The notes below the pieces were generated by a model that worked only from the letters and a program-made list of their open reading frames with translations, had not been told where the DNA came from and did no database searches. Source: Actinospineispora eucalypti (GTDB lineage: Bacteria > Actinomycetota > Actinomycetes > Mycobacteriales > Pseudonocardiaceae). Taken from it: a stretch of DNA of 64,000 nt. The stretch lies in the NCBI GenBank assembly GCA_014208095.1, contig JACHMT010000003.1:744001-808000 (forward strand). The letters are read 5' to 3'. Below are positions 8,987 through 17,935 of this stretch, in pieces. A program made the position numbers and the translations under genes. Every line of letters starts with the position of its first letter. Within the stretch, counting starts at the first letter, position 1.

Positions 8987-9226
8987 GTGCGGAAGTTGGC
9001 AAAGGGCGATATTCACACTACGAAGCACGGGGATCGGTGGGTCAACAAGGTCGAGGGCAACGTGCGGGCGTCGAACAGCGCTCCGACGAAGGCTGAGGCC
9101 CAGGCCGCCGGCCGCGAGATGGCGATCGAGCGCGGTGTGGAGCACTTCATCCACAACAAGAACAACGAGATCAGCGAGCGGAACACTTACCCGCGGAGCC
9201 GGGATCCTCGCTCGTCGAAGGGCTGA
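8987..9226 (+). CDS. DUF2188 family small protein
   Basis: A protein of 79 residues from a GTG. The sequence runs KGDIHTTKHGDRWVNKVEGN, then APTKAEAQAAGREMA, then IHNKNNEISERNTYPRSRDP. The pattern (H-x-V/T-x-H-x-x-x-W-x-V, a repeated A-x-A-x-G-R-x-x-A helix and the terminal DP...) is that of DUF2188, a short alpha/beta protein of unknown role that is common in actinomycetes and their mobile elements. A bidirectional hairpin follows 6 bases after the stop. Confidence 0.8.
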   Translation: MRKLAKGDIHTTKHGDRWVNKVEGNVRASNSAPTKAEAQAAGREMAIERGVEHFIHNKNNEISERNTYPRSRDPRSSKG

Positions 9227-9231
9227 CCGGT

Positions 9232-9265
9232 GCCCGGGTCCGAGTCAGCATCGTCGGACCCGGGC
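9232..9265. terminator. Bidirectional hairpin between convergent genes
   Basis: GCCCGGGTCCGA at 9232-9243 pairs perfectly with 9254-9265 across a 10-base loop. It lies exactly between the stop of the DUF2188 gene and the stop of the recombinase-like gene on the other strand, so it can end both transcripts. Confidence 0.75.
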
Positions 9266-10755
9266 TAACCGCGGATCAGGGCGGCGTAGTGCGCATCGGG
9301 TTGGGCGGCTTGTTCGGCGTGGCGTTGGGTGACCGCGGGGTCGTAGCCGAGTTGGGAGGCGACGATCGGTGGGGGAGCTTGCTGGACCAGTTGCTTGAGT
9401 GCGGCGTTGCGGGCTCCGCGTAGGTCGATCCCGAGGGTGCGTAGCCGGCTCATGAGGGTGTTGGGGTGCAGGTGGCGGCCGGCGTGGGTGCTGGGGAACA
9501 GCCAGGGGCTGTTGGTGTTGCCGGTTTGCGTGTTCGGCCGGTGTTTGAGGTGCTCGAGCAGCAGCTGGTCGAAGGGTGCGACGAGGGCGGCGGGCTCGTT
9601 GCCGAGCAGGATCGCCGGTCCGGTCGGGGTGGTGAGGATCTGGTCGCAGCGCAGGGCGGCGATGCGGACCAGGGGTTGGGCGTAGAGCAGCAGCAGGGTC
9701 GCGGCGACCCGGTAGGCGCGGGTGGCGGGTTCCTCGCGCAGGCAGAGCGCGAGCCACCGCATGCGGGTCTCGTGGGTGATCATCGGGGTGCTGTGGGCGT
9801 GGCGTCGGACGATGGTCAGTTTGGGTGCGAGGCGTTGTCGGTGGGCCCAGTGCAGGAACGGCCGCACCGCTGAGCGGGTGGAAGGGCCGGCCGCGAGCCA
9901 GGTGTCGATCTGTCGTTGGGTGCAGGTGGCCAGGGTGGTGTTCTTCTTGTCCAGCCAGCTCAGCAGCCGGCCGATCTCGGTGATCTCTTGCTTGGCCGTG
10001 TGCACCCGCCCGCCGGCGTCCTGGCCGCGGCTGATGCGGCCGCGGATCTCGCGGATGTGGTGCCAGGTGGCGTACTGCTCCAACATTCGTCGGACCCAGG
10101 CCGGGTGCGTCTCGGCCAGTCGCCGGTGGAGCCAGTTCTCGAAGCGGGTGAGGTCGCGGTGGGGGAGCAGCCCGTGGTGGACCAGCAAGTCGCGCAGGTG
10201 CCCGACCATCTGTGCGCCGTCGGCCTGGTCGAAGGCCTCGTGGGTGAGGGCCAGGGTGCCGTCACCGAGTCCGCGTAGCAGTGCCTGGACCTGGGGGTTG
10301 CGTTTCCAGGTGTGGATGCTTTCCGGGCGCTCGACCTCGCAGAGCACGTTGATCAACCGCGAGATGGGCGGCGCCGGGGGAGCGGCCGGGGGGAGCAGGG
10401 CGGTGAGGTCGTCGCGCAGGCAGCAGCGGGCGCAGAGCCCGCGCCGGTAGTGCTCGGCCTCGACGCCGCAGCGCTGGCAGTCCAGGTCGGTGGTGATGCC
10501 CGCGCAGCGGCGGCAGGCCGGGTGGCCGTTATTGAGACCGTCGAGGCCGGGCAGCATGCCGTGGTGGCCGCAACGGCAGGTGCCGAAGGTGCGCACGGCG
10601 TGGTGGAAGCAGGTGCCGCAGATTCCGCCCTCGGGCCAGCGGGTGCGCAGCTTGCCGGCCAGGCGTCCGCATCGGTCGCAGCGGTAGTGGCCGCTGGTGC
10701 GGGGGCGTCCGCGTGGCCGCCGGGCGGGGGATTCGGGTGGGTCGGGGTCAGTCAT
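9265..10755 (-). CDS. Zinc-ribbon protein with degenerate tyrosine-recombinase-like C-terminus
   Basis: A protein of 496 residues. The N-terminus is rich in CxxC pairs (CDRCGRL, CGTC, CRCG, CRRC, CQRC, CARC), suggesting several zinc ribbons. The C-terminal half resembles a tyrosine recombinase core: an arginine in YAQPLVRIAALR, then a stretch LRGARNAALKQLVQQAP where the HxxR box should be, and a terminal tyrosine in QPDAHYAALIRG. The HxxR box looks lost, so it may bind DNA without cutting it. It is the last gene of a three-gene unit and its start overlaps the HTH gene by 8 bases. A role as an accessory factor of the integrase is inferred from this linkage. Confidence 0.65.
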   Translation of the reverse strand: MTDPDPPESPARRPRGRPRTSGHYRCDRCGRLAGKLRTRWPEGGICGTCFHHAVRTFGTCRCGHHGMLPGLDGLNNGHPACRRCAGITTDLDCQRCGVEAEHYRRGLCARCCLRDDLTALLPPAAPPAPPISRLINVLCEVERPESIHTWKRNPQVQALLRGLGDGTLALTHEAFDQADGAQMVGHLRDLLVHHGLLPHRDLTRFENWLHRRLAETHPAWVRRMLEQYATWHHIREIRGRISRGQDAGGRVHTAKQEITEIGRLLSWLDKKNTTLATCTQRQIDTWLAAGPSTRSAVRPFLHWAHRQRLAPKLTIVRRHAHSTPMITHETRMRWLALCLREEPATRAYRVAATLLLLYAQPLVRIAALRCDQILTTPTGPAILLGNEPAALVAPFDQLLLEHLKHRPNTQTGNTNSPWLFPSTHAGRHLHPNTLMSRLRTLGIDLRGARNAALKQLVQQAPPPIVASQLGYDPAVTQRHAEQAAQPDAHYAALIRG

Positions 10756-11098
10756 CGCGGGTGACGCGGGCGCGCAGCGGCCGCAGCTCGTTCATGCTCA
10801 CCACGTTCGGGTCCGACACGACGGTGCTGTCGCCGCCGGCGGCCCGGCGGGACCGGGCCGTGTTGGTGGCGGTGACGGTGATGAGGTCACCGATGCCGCA
10901 GTCGAAGATGTCGCAGAGCGCCGCCAGGAGCTTGAGCGAGACCCGCTCCGGGCGTTGGGTGACCACCCGGTAGACCTGCGAAGGGGAGAGGTTGATGCCG
11001 CGTTCGCGCAGCAGCGGGGCCAGGTCGGTGCTGTTGTGCAGGCCTCGGCGAGCCATCAGCTCGCTGAGGTGCCAGTGGTAGTCGACGTCGCGCTGCAT
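10748..11098 (-). CDS. XRE-like helix-turn-helix regulator
   Basis: A protein of 116 residues. It shows an HTH of the Cro/C1 type: LSELMARRGLHNSTDLAPLL, then LSPSQVYRVVTQRPERVSLK as the recognition segment, then LLAALCDIFDCGIGDLI, the classic tail of this family. It lies 3 bases after the integrase stop and overlaps the following recombinase-like gene, so all three are co-transcribed. It probably controls expression or activity of the unit. Confidence 0.85.
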   Translation of the reverse strand: MQRDVDYHWHLSELMARRGLHNSTDLAPLLRERGINLSPSQVYRVVTQRPERVSLKLLAALCDIFDCGIGDLITVTATNTARSRRAAGGDSTVVSDPNVVSMNELRPLRARVTRDD

Positions 11099-11101
11099 CG
11101 G

Positions 11102-12217
11102 TCAATCCTGACCGGCCCGACCACGGGGCGCGGTGGCCAGGGCCTCGTTGAGGCAGGTGTCCAGGGCGTGCCGCAGGGTTCGGGTGCGGTAGTCGCTGGA
11201 CACACAGCTGTAGAGCGCGGTGGTCGAAGCGTGCTCGTGGCCGACCTGGTGCTGGACGAACATCGGGTCGACGCCGTCCTCGAGCAGGTGGGTGACGTAA
11301 CTGCGGCGGAACGAGTGCATGTCCAGCCCGGCCGCCAACTCGAGCTCGTCGCGGTAGCGGCGGAACCGGGCACCCAGGGCGGCCTCGGAGACAAGGGTGC
11401 CGCGTTCGGTGGGGAACAGGTCCAGCCCACCGCCCAGCAGCGGCAGGCCGTGGCGGATCCACTGCTCGACCGTCTCCGCAGACCAGGATCGGACGGTCAG
11501 CACGCCGCGGCGCTTGGGTGCCGAGCCGGCGTGAGCCTTGCCGTAGCGGACCTGCAGCTGGCCGAACCGGCCAAACTCGCGGGCGTGCGGGTTGCGGGAG
11601 AAATCAACGGTCTGCAGGTGGCGGACCTCATTGCGCCGCAGCCCCCAGCCATAGGCAACCTTGAACAGCACCGCGTCACGGAAGGCCGGCAACCAGCCCT
11701 TCCGACCGAGCCGGCGGATCCGGGCCACCTCGTCGTCGGCGCGGTCGAAGAACGCCTGCAGCTCCTCGCGGGTGAAGGCCCGCTTGCGCGGATCCTGTTC
11801 GTTGTCCTGATGGTGCCCCACGCTGTTCCACTCGTGCACCACCTGGCTCGGGTGCGTCCCGAACGCGCGTTCACAAACACGATCCCAGTCGTAGCGGGGA
11901 TCGGTCAGGTAGTCACAGAACAGCCGCAACGCGTTCTGGTAGGCGCGGATGGTGGAACGACCCAAGTGGTGCTCGGCGCGCAGATCACCGAAGAACTCGT
12001 CCACATGCGCCACGGTCCAGCGCCAGGGCATCTCGTTGCAGTGCCGCAGGAAGCGGTTCACCAGCTGGGCGCGCGAGTCGATCGTGGTGAACGAGAGGTT
12101 CCGCGCCAGCTGTTGCCGCCGCCAACCCTCAAGCATGTCGGCGACCACCTGGTCAGCCCGGTCCCGACGAGCCAGCCCACGCAGCGGCACCACGCGGCCC
12201 ACGACTTCCTCGTCCAT
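11102..12217 (-). CDS. Tyrosine recombinase/integrase
   Basis: A protein of 371 residues. The N-terminal SAM-like DNA-binding domain (LARNLSFTTIDSRAQLVNRF) is followed by the catalytic domain, with Arg in GLRRNEVRHLQ, the HxxR box in DMHSFRRSYVTHLLEDG, the second His in VGHEHASTTALY and the nucleophile Tyr in that same ALYSC segment. All catalytic elements are visible, so the enzyme is probably active. It leads the three-gene recombinase unit. No tRNA or obvious attachment core is seen beside it, but short inverted repeats lie just upstream. Confidence 0.9.
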   Translation of the reverse strand: MDEEVVGRVVPLRGLARRDRADQVVADMLEGWRRQQLARNLSFTTIDSRAQLVNRFLRHCNEMPWRWTVAHVDEFFGDLRAEHHLGRSTIRAYQNALRLFCDYLTDPRYDWDRVCERAFGTHPSQVVHEWNSVGHHQDNEQDPRKRAFTREELQAFFDRADDEVARIRRLGRKGWLPAFRDAVLFKVAYGWGLRRNEVRHLQTVDFSRNPHAREFGRFGQLQVRYGKAHAGSAPKRRGVLTVRSWSAETVEQWIRHGLPLLGGGLDLFPTERGTLVSEAALGARFRRYRDELELAAGLDMHSFRRSYVTHLLEDGVDPMFVQHQVGHEHASTTALYSCVSSDYRTRTLRHALDTCLNEALATAPRGRAGQD

Positions 12218-12252
12218 CCGGCACCAGCCTAGTCATCCACTGACCGAATCAT

Positions 12253-12449
12253 GCATCTGATGCAAGAGCATGGCAGACGGCCAGGTCAGGCAGTAGCTCG
12301 GATCGCCAGTGACTGACTGGCGGACGGCGCCGTCAAGTGCATCCGAGTGCGACGCGCGCGCATCTCGAGCAAGTTAGCGCTGGTCAATGCTTATCTGAGG
12401 CACATCGCTGTCGGCCGGCGAGGGAAGAATGACGTCGGTCATCAGATGC
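12253..12449. repeat. Inverted pair of GCATCTGATG elements upstream of the integrase
   Basis: GCATCTGATGC (itself a 5-bp palindrome around one base) at 12253-12263, and its complement CATCAGATGC at 12440-12449. A related TAGATGCAAGAAC occurs near 12515. They flank the probable promoter region of the integrase unit and could be arm-type or repressor sites. Between the integrase start (12217) and the next gene (12775) I see nothing else that I can support; the segment is AT-richer than average. Confidence 0.35.
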
Positions 12450-12774
12450 AATAATGTCTCATTTACCTGACATAAGGTAGCTTATCGGCGATTTAAGAAG
12501 GTCGAGAGTTTCGTTAGATGCAAGAACTCCCGTATGGCGTCGCTGGGTTCGCTCGCCACTTTTTGAGGGCGGGCTCATCATGATCCGACGCCCTAGTGAT
12601 GCCATGCTTCGATCCGCGACTAATCCCGGCGCGGTTCGGTGAGCTGCGACCGACCTTCGACGAAGGACGCTTCTCGTGAGCATTGCTGGGTGCGCTGCGG
12701 GTGGGCGTTGCCAGTAAAGGGATCAGTAATGAGCGTTGCGGAACCGGGACCTAGCCGGCGAGTATCGTGCGACC

Positions 12775-13002
12775 ATGCCGGTCGCGACGGCGACACCAGA
12801 TCCGCCTGACCCGCAGGACATCACCGAGCTTGTGGGTCAGCACACCGCCCTAATCCGATCCGGCGCGGGGATGAGGGGAATCTGTCCATTCTGTGGTTCA
12901 AGCGCCTTCCATTGTCGACCGGCCCATAACACCTACCACTGTTACGGATGCGGTGACGGCGGCGGCCCTCACATGTTCACCACAAAGATCGACCGTCCCT
13001 AG
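12775..13002 (+). CDS. Short CHC2/DnaG-type zinc-finger protein
   Basis: A protein of 75 residues from the ATG at 12775. The finger reads CPFCGSSAFHCRPAHNTYHC followed by YGCGDGG, the CHC2 zinc-binding fold found at the N-terminus of DnaG primases. Nothing of the primase core follows, so this is a stand-alone finger or the surviving N-terminus of a phage/plasmid primase. Its position in the recombinase-rich region suits the latter. Confidence 0.6.
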   Translation: MPVATATPDPPDPQDITELVGQHTALIRSGAGMRGICPFCGSSAFHCRPAHNTYHCYGCGDGGGPHMFTTKIDRP

Positions 13003-13089
13003 AAATTTTTGCCGAGTTCGGAAGCCGTTGCAACCTGCTCAGTTTTTCGGCCGTTGTTGACACCAGATGGGCTAGAGCGCGGGAGTCCA

Positions 13090-13249
13090 GCGCCAAGGGC
13101 GTGAGCTGTGGCCTCGACGCAGGCAGGCGATACGAAGTGACGACATCGCCGCCCAAGGCGGCTGGAAACCCAACTCCTCCGCACTGCACGATTACATCCG
13201 CATCGTCGACCAATGGACCGACAACGCACTCATCGGAATCGGCCTGTGA
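13090..13249 (+). pseudogene. C-terminal remnant of a tyrosine integrase
   Basis: An open frame ending with a stop at 13247-13249 reads DDIAAQGGWKPNSSALHDYI and then RIVDQWTDNALIGIGL. This is the characteristic last 40 residues of actinomycete integrases (AxQGGW...Y.R..D.W.DN...GIGL). No start codon or catalytic upstream part is present. It marks a former insertion event. Confidence 0.6.
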
Positions 13250-13340
13250 GCCAGTGATTCAGCACGCACTCGTTGCAACCTGTGCGCCCCGCTTCGGACA
13301 TCCGCGCAGTCGACTTCGGAAATTGACAGCGGCGCTGTGG

Positions 13341-13997
13341 TCAGCGGTCGGAAGCACCGGAGAGGGGTGGCTGAGCCAGCGAGGGCTCGAGCACGGCCAA
13401 GCAGTGGTGGGCGTACTCCACGAGTGAGCCGCCGTATCGATGCTGGTGCCAGAGCGCGGCGCGTGCCGAGGCGATCAGCACGGCCGCGGCCATCCGCGGG
13501 TACGGTTCGCGGTCCGGGTCGAGGCCGAGTCCGTCGGCGAGCACGTTCGCGACCACGTTTTCCCACCGCAGGCAGATCTCGGCGTAGCGCCGGGTCACCG
13601 CGGGTTCCTGTAGCCACAGCGTGCGCCGGATCTGGTCGAGGCCGGTTTCGGAGTCCTGGAAGGCCTGGAGGTACCCCAGCATCGTGTCTCGCACGGTCGG
13701 CCAGATTTCGTCCGGTGACTTCCCGGTGAGCGCCTTGGGCATCTCGCGCATCATGTCGCTCTGGTCGTGGAAGGCGACATCTTCCTTGGTCGGGAAGTGC
13801 CGGAAGAACGTGGTCACGCCGAACTGCGCGGTGCGGGCGATCTCCTCCACCGAGGTTTGGGCGTATCCCTGCGCGGCGAACAGTCGCAGCGCCGCGTCCA
13901 CCAGCCGCTGGCGGGTCTGCGACTTCTTCAGTTCACGCAGGCTGGTCGGGTGCTCGACGGCGGCCTCATCGCTGACCTGGTGCGCGGCGGAGGACAT
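13341..13997 (-). CDS. TetR family regulator
   Basis: A protein of 218 residues. The N-terminal HTH reads RQRLVDAALRLFAAQGYAQT, then SVEEIARTAQFGVTTFFRHF, with PTKEDVAF closing the domain, the standard TetR layout. The C-terminal ligand-binding half is variable. It is divergent from the P450 gene at 14129, with about 130 bases between the starts containing an imperfect inverted repeat, so it probably represses itself and the P450. Confidence 0.9.
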   Translation of the reverse strand: MSSAAHQVSDEAAVEHPTSLRELKKSQTRQRLVDAALRLFAAQGYAQTSVEEIARTAQFGVTTFFRHFPTKEDVAFHDQSDMMREMPKALTGKSPDEIWPTVRDTMLGYLQAFQDSETGLDQIRRTLWLQEPAVTRRYAEICLRWENVVANVLADGLGLDPDREPYPRMAAAVLIASARAALWHQHRYGGSLVEYAHHCLAVLEPSLAQPPLSGASDR

Positions 13998-14053
13998 CGG
14001 GCCATTGTCACAGACGTGCGTGCGTCACCGCTCCGCCCGCGAATCATATATGG

Positions 14054-14076
14054 TAGTCACTCCCGTTCGGTGGCTA
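14054..14076. promoter_or_regulatory. Candidate TetR operator
   Basis: TAGTCAC at 14054-14060 and GTGGCTA at 14070-14076 form an imperfect dyad (6 of 7 pairs) midway between the divergent TetR and P450 starts. This is the expected place for the regulator's binding site. Confidence 0.4.
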
Positions 14077-14128
14077 CTATCGCTTCTTATTCGGACTCTT
14101 GCCGCGTGATCGCCTGAGGGAGAATCCC

Positions 14129-15424
14129 ATGGCTACCTCCCCCGACTTTGATGTCTGTGAAGGTGCGCCCTCGTCGGTAGCTCGCGCGATCGAGGCGCTG
14201 CCCAGCATGGCCGCCCCGGATACCTACGCGGACCCGTACGGGCCGCTCGGGCGGATTCGCGAGCGGGATCCGGTGCACTTCTGCCCCGAGATGGGATTCC
14301 ACATGGTGACCCGCTACCGGGACGCGGTCACAGTGTTGCGCGATCCGGGTACCTTCTCGTCGAACACCTTCGCGATGTTCCGCTCTGGCCTGTCGATCAA
14401 TCCGCCTCGACCGGCTGTGTCGGACGTGTTGCGCGACGGGGTCACCCCCGTCGCCGCCCTGGTCTGGGCAGATGGCGCCGTGCATGCGCGGCACGCCCAG
14501 CTTGTGCGGGCTGCCTTCTCACCGCGCCGCATCCGCCTGCTGCGATTAGTCATCCAGGACCTCGCGCAGGCGTGTATCGCGGCCATGCCACACGAGGGTG
14601 AGATCGAGCTCGTGGCCGACTACGCGGTGCCGATTTCGGTGGGAGTCATCGGCAACATCCTCGGAGTGCCCCGCCAGGACCAGGAGTTTTTCCACACCTG
14701 GACCGACTCGTTCCTCGCCCGGTTGGGATCCCTATTGCCGCAGGAGCAGGACCTGCGGGCTGCCCAGCACACCGTACAGATGCAGCACTATTTGCTCGAC
14801 CGGATTGCCGAACGGCGCCGCGACCGCGGCGATGACCTGCTCTCGGACCTGGTCCACGGGCACGCCGACGGCGAGCCGCCGCTGACCCGAGAGGAGCTCG
14901 TCACGATCCTCATGCAGCTGATCAGCGCCGGTAGCGACACCACGCGCGGTCTGATCAGCTCGCACATCCTCGAGCTTCTCCACCGCCCAGAGCTGCTCGA
15001 GCAGGTCCGCGGCGGAGATGAGCAACTGCTGGCCGCAACGATCGAGGAAACCCTGCGCACTCAACCTCCCGCCGGCTACCAACTGCGGCTGACCACACGC
15101 GAGACCCAGCTAGGGGGCAAAACACTGGCGGCCGGCACGCCGGTGGCTCTGATGTGGGGCGCGATCAACCGCGACCCCGAGAAGTTCGAGTCCCCAGACA
15201 TCTACCTGCCCGGTAGGGACAGGGCCACCCACCACCTGGCGTTCGGACAGGGCATCCACGTCTGTATCGGGTCAACGCTGGCCCGTACCGAGAGCCGGAT
15301 TGCTGTCCGCGCACTGCTGGACGCCTTCCCGCACATCAGTCTGGCGACCGACCAATTGCGCTACCTGCCCACGCTCATGGTGCGCAACCTGGCCGCGCTG
15401 CCGCTGCGGGTAGGCCGAGCGTGA
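14129..15424 (+). CDS. Cytochrome P450
   Basis: A protein of 431 residues from the ATG at 14129 (gaggga upstream serves as RBS). I-helix AGSDTTRG, ExxR in IEETLRTQP (Glu and Arg visible) and heme loop HHLAFGQGIHVCIGSTLART with the ligand Cys. It is a soluble bacterial P450 and needs a separate ferredoxin and reductase, neither of which is next to it. The divergent TetR gene is its likely regulator. Substrate unknown. Confidence 0.92.
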   Translation: MATSPDFDVCEGAPSSVARAIEALPSMAAPDTYADPYGPLGRIRERDPVHFCPEMGFHMVTRYRDAVTVLRDPGTFSSNTFAMFRSGLSINPPRPAVSDVLRDGVTPVAALVWADGAVHARHAQLVRAAFSPRRIRLLRLVIQDLAQACIAAMPHEGEIELVADYAVPISVGVIGNILGVPRQDQEFFHTWTDSFLARLGSLLPQEQDLRAAQHTVQMQHYLLDRIAERRRDRGDDLLSDLVHGHADGEPPLTREELVTILMQLISAGSDTTRGLISSHILELLHRPELLEQVRGGDEQLLAATIEETLRTQPPAGYQLRLTTRETQLGGKTLAAGTPVALMWGAINRDPEKFESPDIYLPGRDRATHHLAFGQGIHVCIGSTLARTESRIAVRALLDAFPHISLATDQLRYLPTLMVRNLAALPLRVGRA

Positions 15425-15455
15425 CGTCAGGACGACCTTCAGACGGGTGACGTCA
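15421..15455. repeat. Direct repeat GTGACGTCA
   Basis: GTGACGTCA occurs at 15421-15429, spanning the P450 stop, and again at 15447-15455. The core TGACGTCA is itself palindromic. This could be a scar at the edge of the inserted recombinase remnant that follows. Confidence 0.35.
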
Positions 15456-15514
15456 ACATCCCCGGACGAGCTCGACTCACGCGAGCGGAACGGCAGCCAT
15501 CTTGGTGCTCGTGA

Positions 15515-16213
15515 AGCACGCGTCCGTGCCTTGGACCGCGCCCAGGCACGGCCCGCGCCGCCGACTACGCGGCCGTACCACACCCGCGCGCCGCGGCGCC
15601 GAAACTCACCCCCGAGCAGGCGCGGATCGCGCAACGCCTCTACGACGAGGGTGCCCACACCGTCGCCCAGATCGCCGAACAGCTCAGCGTCAAACGCGGC
15701 ACCCTGTACGGCTACCTGGACAAATCCACCCTCGGCAACCGGCCCCGCGTCCGCAAACCCTCGCTGGTTCAGTCGCTTCAACAGTCCGGTTCAGCCACGC
15801 CAGCAGGTGTCGACGACACCGAAGGCGGCGCCACTCCCCCACCTTCGACCGAAATCGGCACGCCGCCCGAACGCCCGCGACTGGCCGACACATCGCGCTT
15901 CGCCCAACGCCCCGGCCCGGCGAAACGCTCCGGCCCGACCAGCCACCACGCCGGGACGCGGCCACGCATCGCGGTCATCCCCGGGTCCACCGCTCCAGCT
16001 GATCCGGCCGCGATCCCAGAACCCGCCCCCGCCCCGCTCAGGCACGCCACTGCCCCACACCCCACACCCCACGCGCCGCGCCCCGGCATCACCTGCCCGA
16101 ACTGCGGATACCGGCCCACCCACTTCCGCGACCGCATCCGCCAACGCCAAGACCTCGCACTGGTCTGGCTGGCCCAGCACGGTTTTTCCTGCGCAACACC
16201 ACCCGTGACCTGA
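15515..16213 (+). pseudogene. Serine recombinase C-terminal remnant with HTH
   Basis: The frame ending at a stop at 16211-16213 contains LTPEQARIAQRLYDEGAHTV and then AQIAEQLSVKRGTLYGYLDK, the Hin/Pin-type DNA-binding HTH found at the end of serine resolvases. The catalytic domain is absent, and no usable start codon exists after the upstream stop at 15512, so this is a broken gene. It continues as a Pro-rich tail to a small CPNCGYRPTHFRDR zinc-like motif, which suggests it was a longer actinomycete-type recombinase. Confidence 0.6.
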
Positions 16214-16590
16214 CTGATGAGCAGGCCGGGCTGCGTACCACCAAGAGCGAGCTGTGCCTGGGCGGTCTCATCAAGCACGTGGCCCGGGTCGAGCGCCGGT
16301 GGGTGACCTTCATTCTGGAAGGCCTGAACGCGATGACGTTCTCCGAGGACGACTACGCCGCGTACGCCAACCAGTTCAAGATGCTGCCCGGCGAGACCCT
16401 GGCCGGCGTGCTCGCCGAGCTGCCGTCGCTGGATGCCGACCACCCGCTGCCCGAGGCGCCGTGGTTCGAGCCGGGAGCGCGTTGGTCGGCCCGGCGGGTG
16501 TTCATGCACATCATCGCCGAGACCGCCCAGCACTCCGGGCACGCCGACATCATCCGAGAGTCCCTGGACGGCGCAAAGTCCATGGGCTGA
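16183..16590 (+). pseudogene. DinB-like (DUF664) protein lacking its N-terminus
   Basis: The frame reads FLRNTTRDLTDEQAG, then LCLGGLIKHVARVERRWVTF, and ends with HIIAETAQHSGHADIIRESL. This is the DUF664/DinB four-helix fold with its metal-binding histidines (IKHVARVE and AETAQHSGH). Full family members have about 165-175 residues. Here the first about 30 are replaced by the end of the serine-recombinase remnant, which it overlaps. A shorter product could start at the internal GTG 16279 (103 residues). Confidence 0.65.
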
Positions 16591-16595
16591 TCCGG

Positions 16596-17810
16596 TCAGC
16601 TGTGGCGCAGCGCTTCGACCGGGCGCAGCCGGGCGGCGCGATAGGCGGGGTATCCACCGGCGAGCAGGCCGACGACCAGGCTCGCGGAGAACGAGATGAC
16701 GGTCGCCGGAATGGACACGGTCGGTGCGCCGAACTGAGGCGCGAGCCGAGGGATGACCTGTGCGGCGGTGAGCGTGAACCCGACGCCGATCACCATGCCG
16801 AGCACACCGCCGACCGCGGCGAGCATCAGCGACTCGATCAGGAACTGCTTCATGATCGCGCTGTGCCGGGCGCCGATGGCCTTGCGGATGCCGATCTCAC
16901 GGGTTCGTTCGGTCACCGACACGAGCATGATGTTCGCTACGCCGATGCCGCCGACCAGCATGGATACTCCGCCGATGGCCACGATGAAGGCGGAGATGAA
17001 ACCCAGGGTCCGGTTCATGTCGCGCAGCTGCGCCTCGAAGGTGCTGATCTTGAAATCGCGCCGGGACGGTGTCCGGATCAGATGTTGCTCGTCCAGGACA
17101 GCCGTGACCTGGCGGCGCGCCGCCGCCATGAGATTGGGCGAGGTCGCCTTGACGATGATCTGGTTGACCTGGTCGGGGGCACCAACCAGATAGCCCCGCG
17201 CGGTCTCGATGGGCACCACGACGACGTCATCCGATCGCCCGTCGCCGCGCAGCACGCCGACGACGGTGAAGTTGGTTCGGGTGAGGCGGACGGTCTGCCC
17301 GATGGCTTCACCCGGGCCGCCGGGGAAGAGCGCGGCCGCCACGTTGGGGCCCAGCACTGCCACCCGGTCCTTGCCGCCTCGCTGCGTGGCGGTGAAGGCG
17401 ACGCCGGACACCACCTCCCGGTTGGCCACCCGGAAATAGTCGGCCGTCGAACCAACCACGTCGGCCAGGACCTGGCGTTCGCGGTAGCTGGCCACGGTCG
17501 ATCCGGTGACCACCGGCGTGGCGCTCGAGACCGCCGGTGCCCGCCCGGGAACGACCAGCGCGGCCACGTCGGAATTGGTCAGGTCCCGTACGTCACCGCC
17601 GATGACGCCGCCGACGGCCTTGGTGATGTCGAGCTGGTTCGCCCGCCTGCCGAAGGTGTCCGCGAAGCCGGCCCGCATGCCGTCCCCGACACCGACCAGC
17701 GTGATCACCGAGCTCACCCCGATGATGATGCCCAGCGTGGTGAGGATCGAGCGCAGCTTGTTCACCCGCAGCGCGCGGACGGCCACCACGAACGCCTCGC
17801 GGATGTTCAT
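16596..17810 (-). CDS. MacB/FtsX-type ABC transporter permease
   Basis: A protein of 404 residues from the ATG at 17810 (MNIREAFVVAVRALRVNKLR). First membrane span SILTTLGIIIGVSSVITLVG, then a large extracytoplasmic MacB-like core, then three more spans (FIVAIGGVSMLVGGIGVANI among them) with the family motif TERTREIGIRKAIGARHSAI. The ATPase and membrane-fusion partners are not in the window: the neighbour downstream is the DinB remnant on the other strand. It is divergent from a sensor kinase, so export in response to a signal is a sensible reading. Confidence 0.88.
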   Translation of the reverse strand: MNIREAFVVAVRALRVNKLRSILTTLGIIIGVSSVITLVGVGDGMRAGFADTFGRRANQLDITKAVGGVIGGDVRDLTNSDVAALVVPGRAPAVSSATPVVTGSTVASYRERQVLADVVGSTADYFRVANREVVSGVAFTATQRGGKDRVAVLGPNVAAALFPGGPGEAIGQTVRLTRTNFTVVGVLRGDGRSDDVVVVPIETARGYLVGAPDQVNQIIVKATSPNLMAAARRQVTAVLDEQHLIRTPSRRDFKISTFEAQLRDMNRTLGFISAFIVAIGGVSMLVGGIGVANIMLVSVTERTREIGIRKAIGARHSAIMKQFLIESLMLAAVGGVLGMVIGVGFTLTAAQVIPRLAPQFGAPTVSIPATVISFSASLVVGLLAGGYPAYRAARLRPVEALRHS

Positions 17811-17935
17811 TCGGCCACGATGCCGGCGACGCATGCCGTCCGTCGTCAACCCACGACCGTATGCGGCTACGTCCCGGGGCGTATTTCCTCGCCCGAGGGC
17901 TTTCCAGCCAGGGTTTTCGAGAAGACAGTGAGCGG

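Noticed and set aside
12459..12683. Minus-strand frame of 74 codons in the integrase upstream region
   Set aside because: No RBS, no recognisable composition, and it overlaps the AT-rich probable control region.
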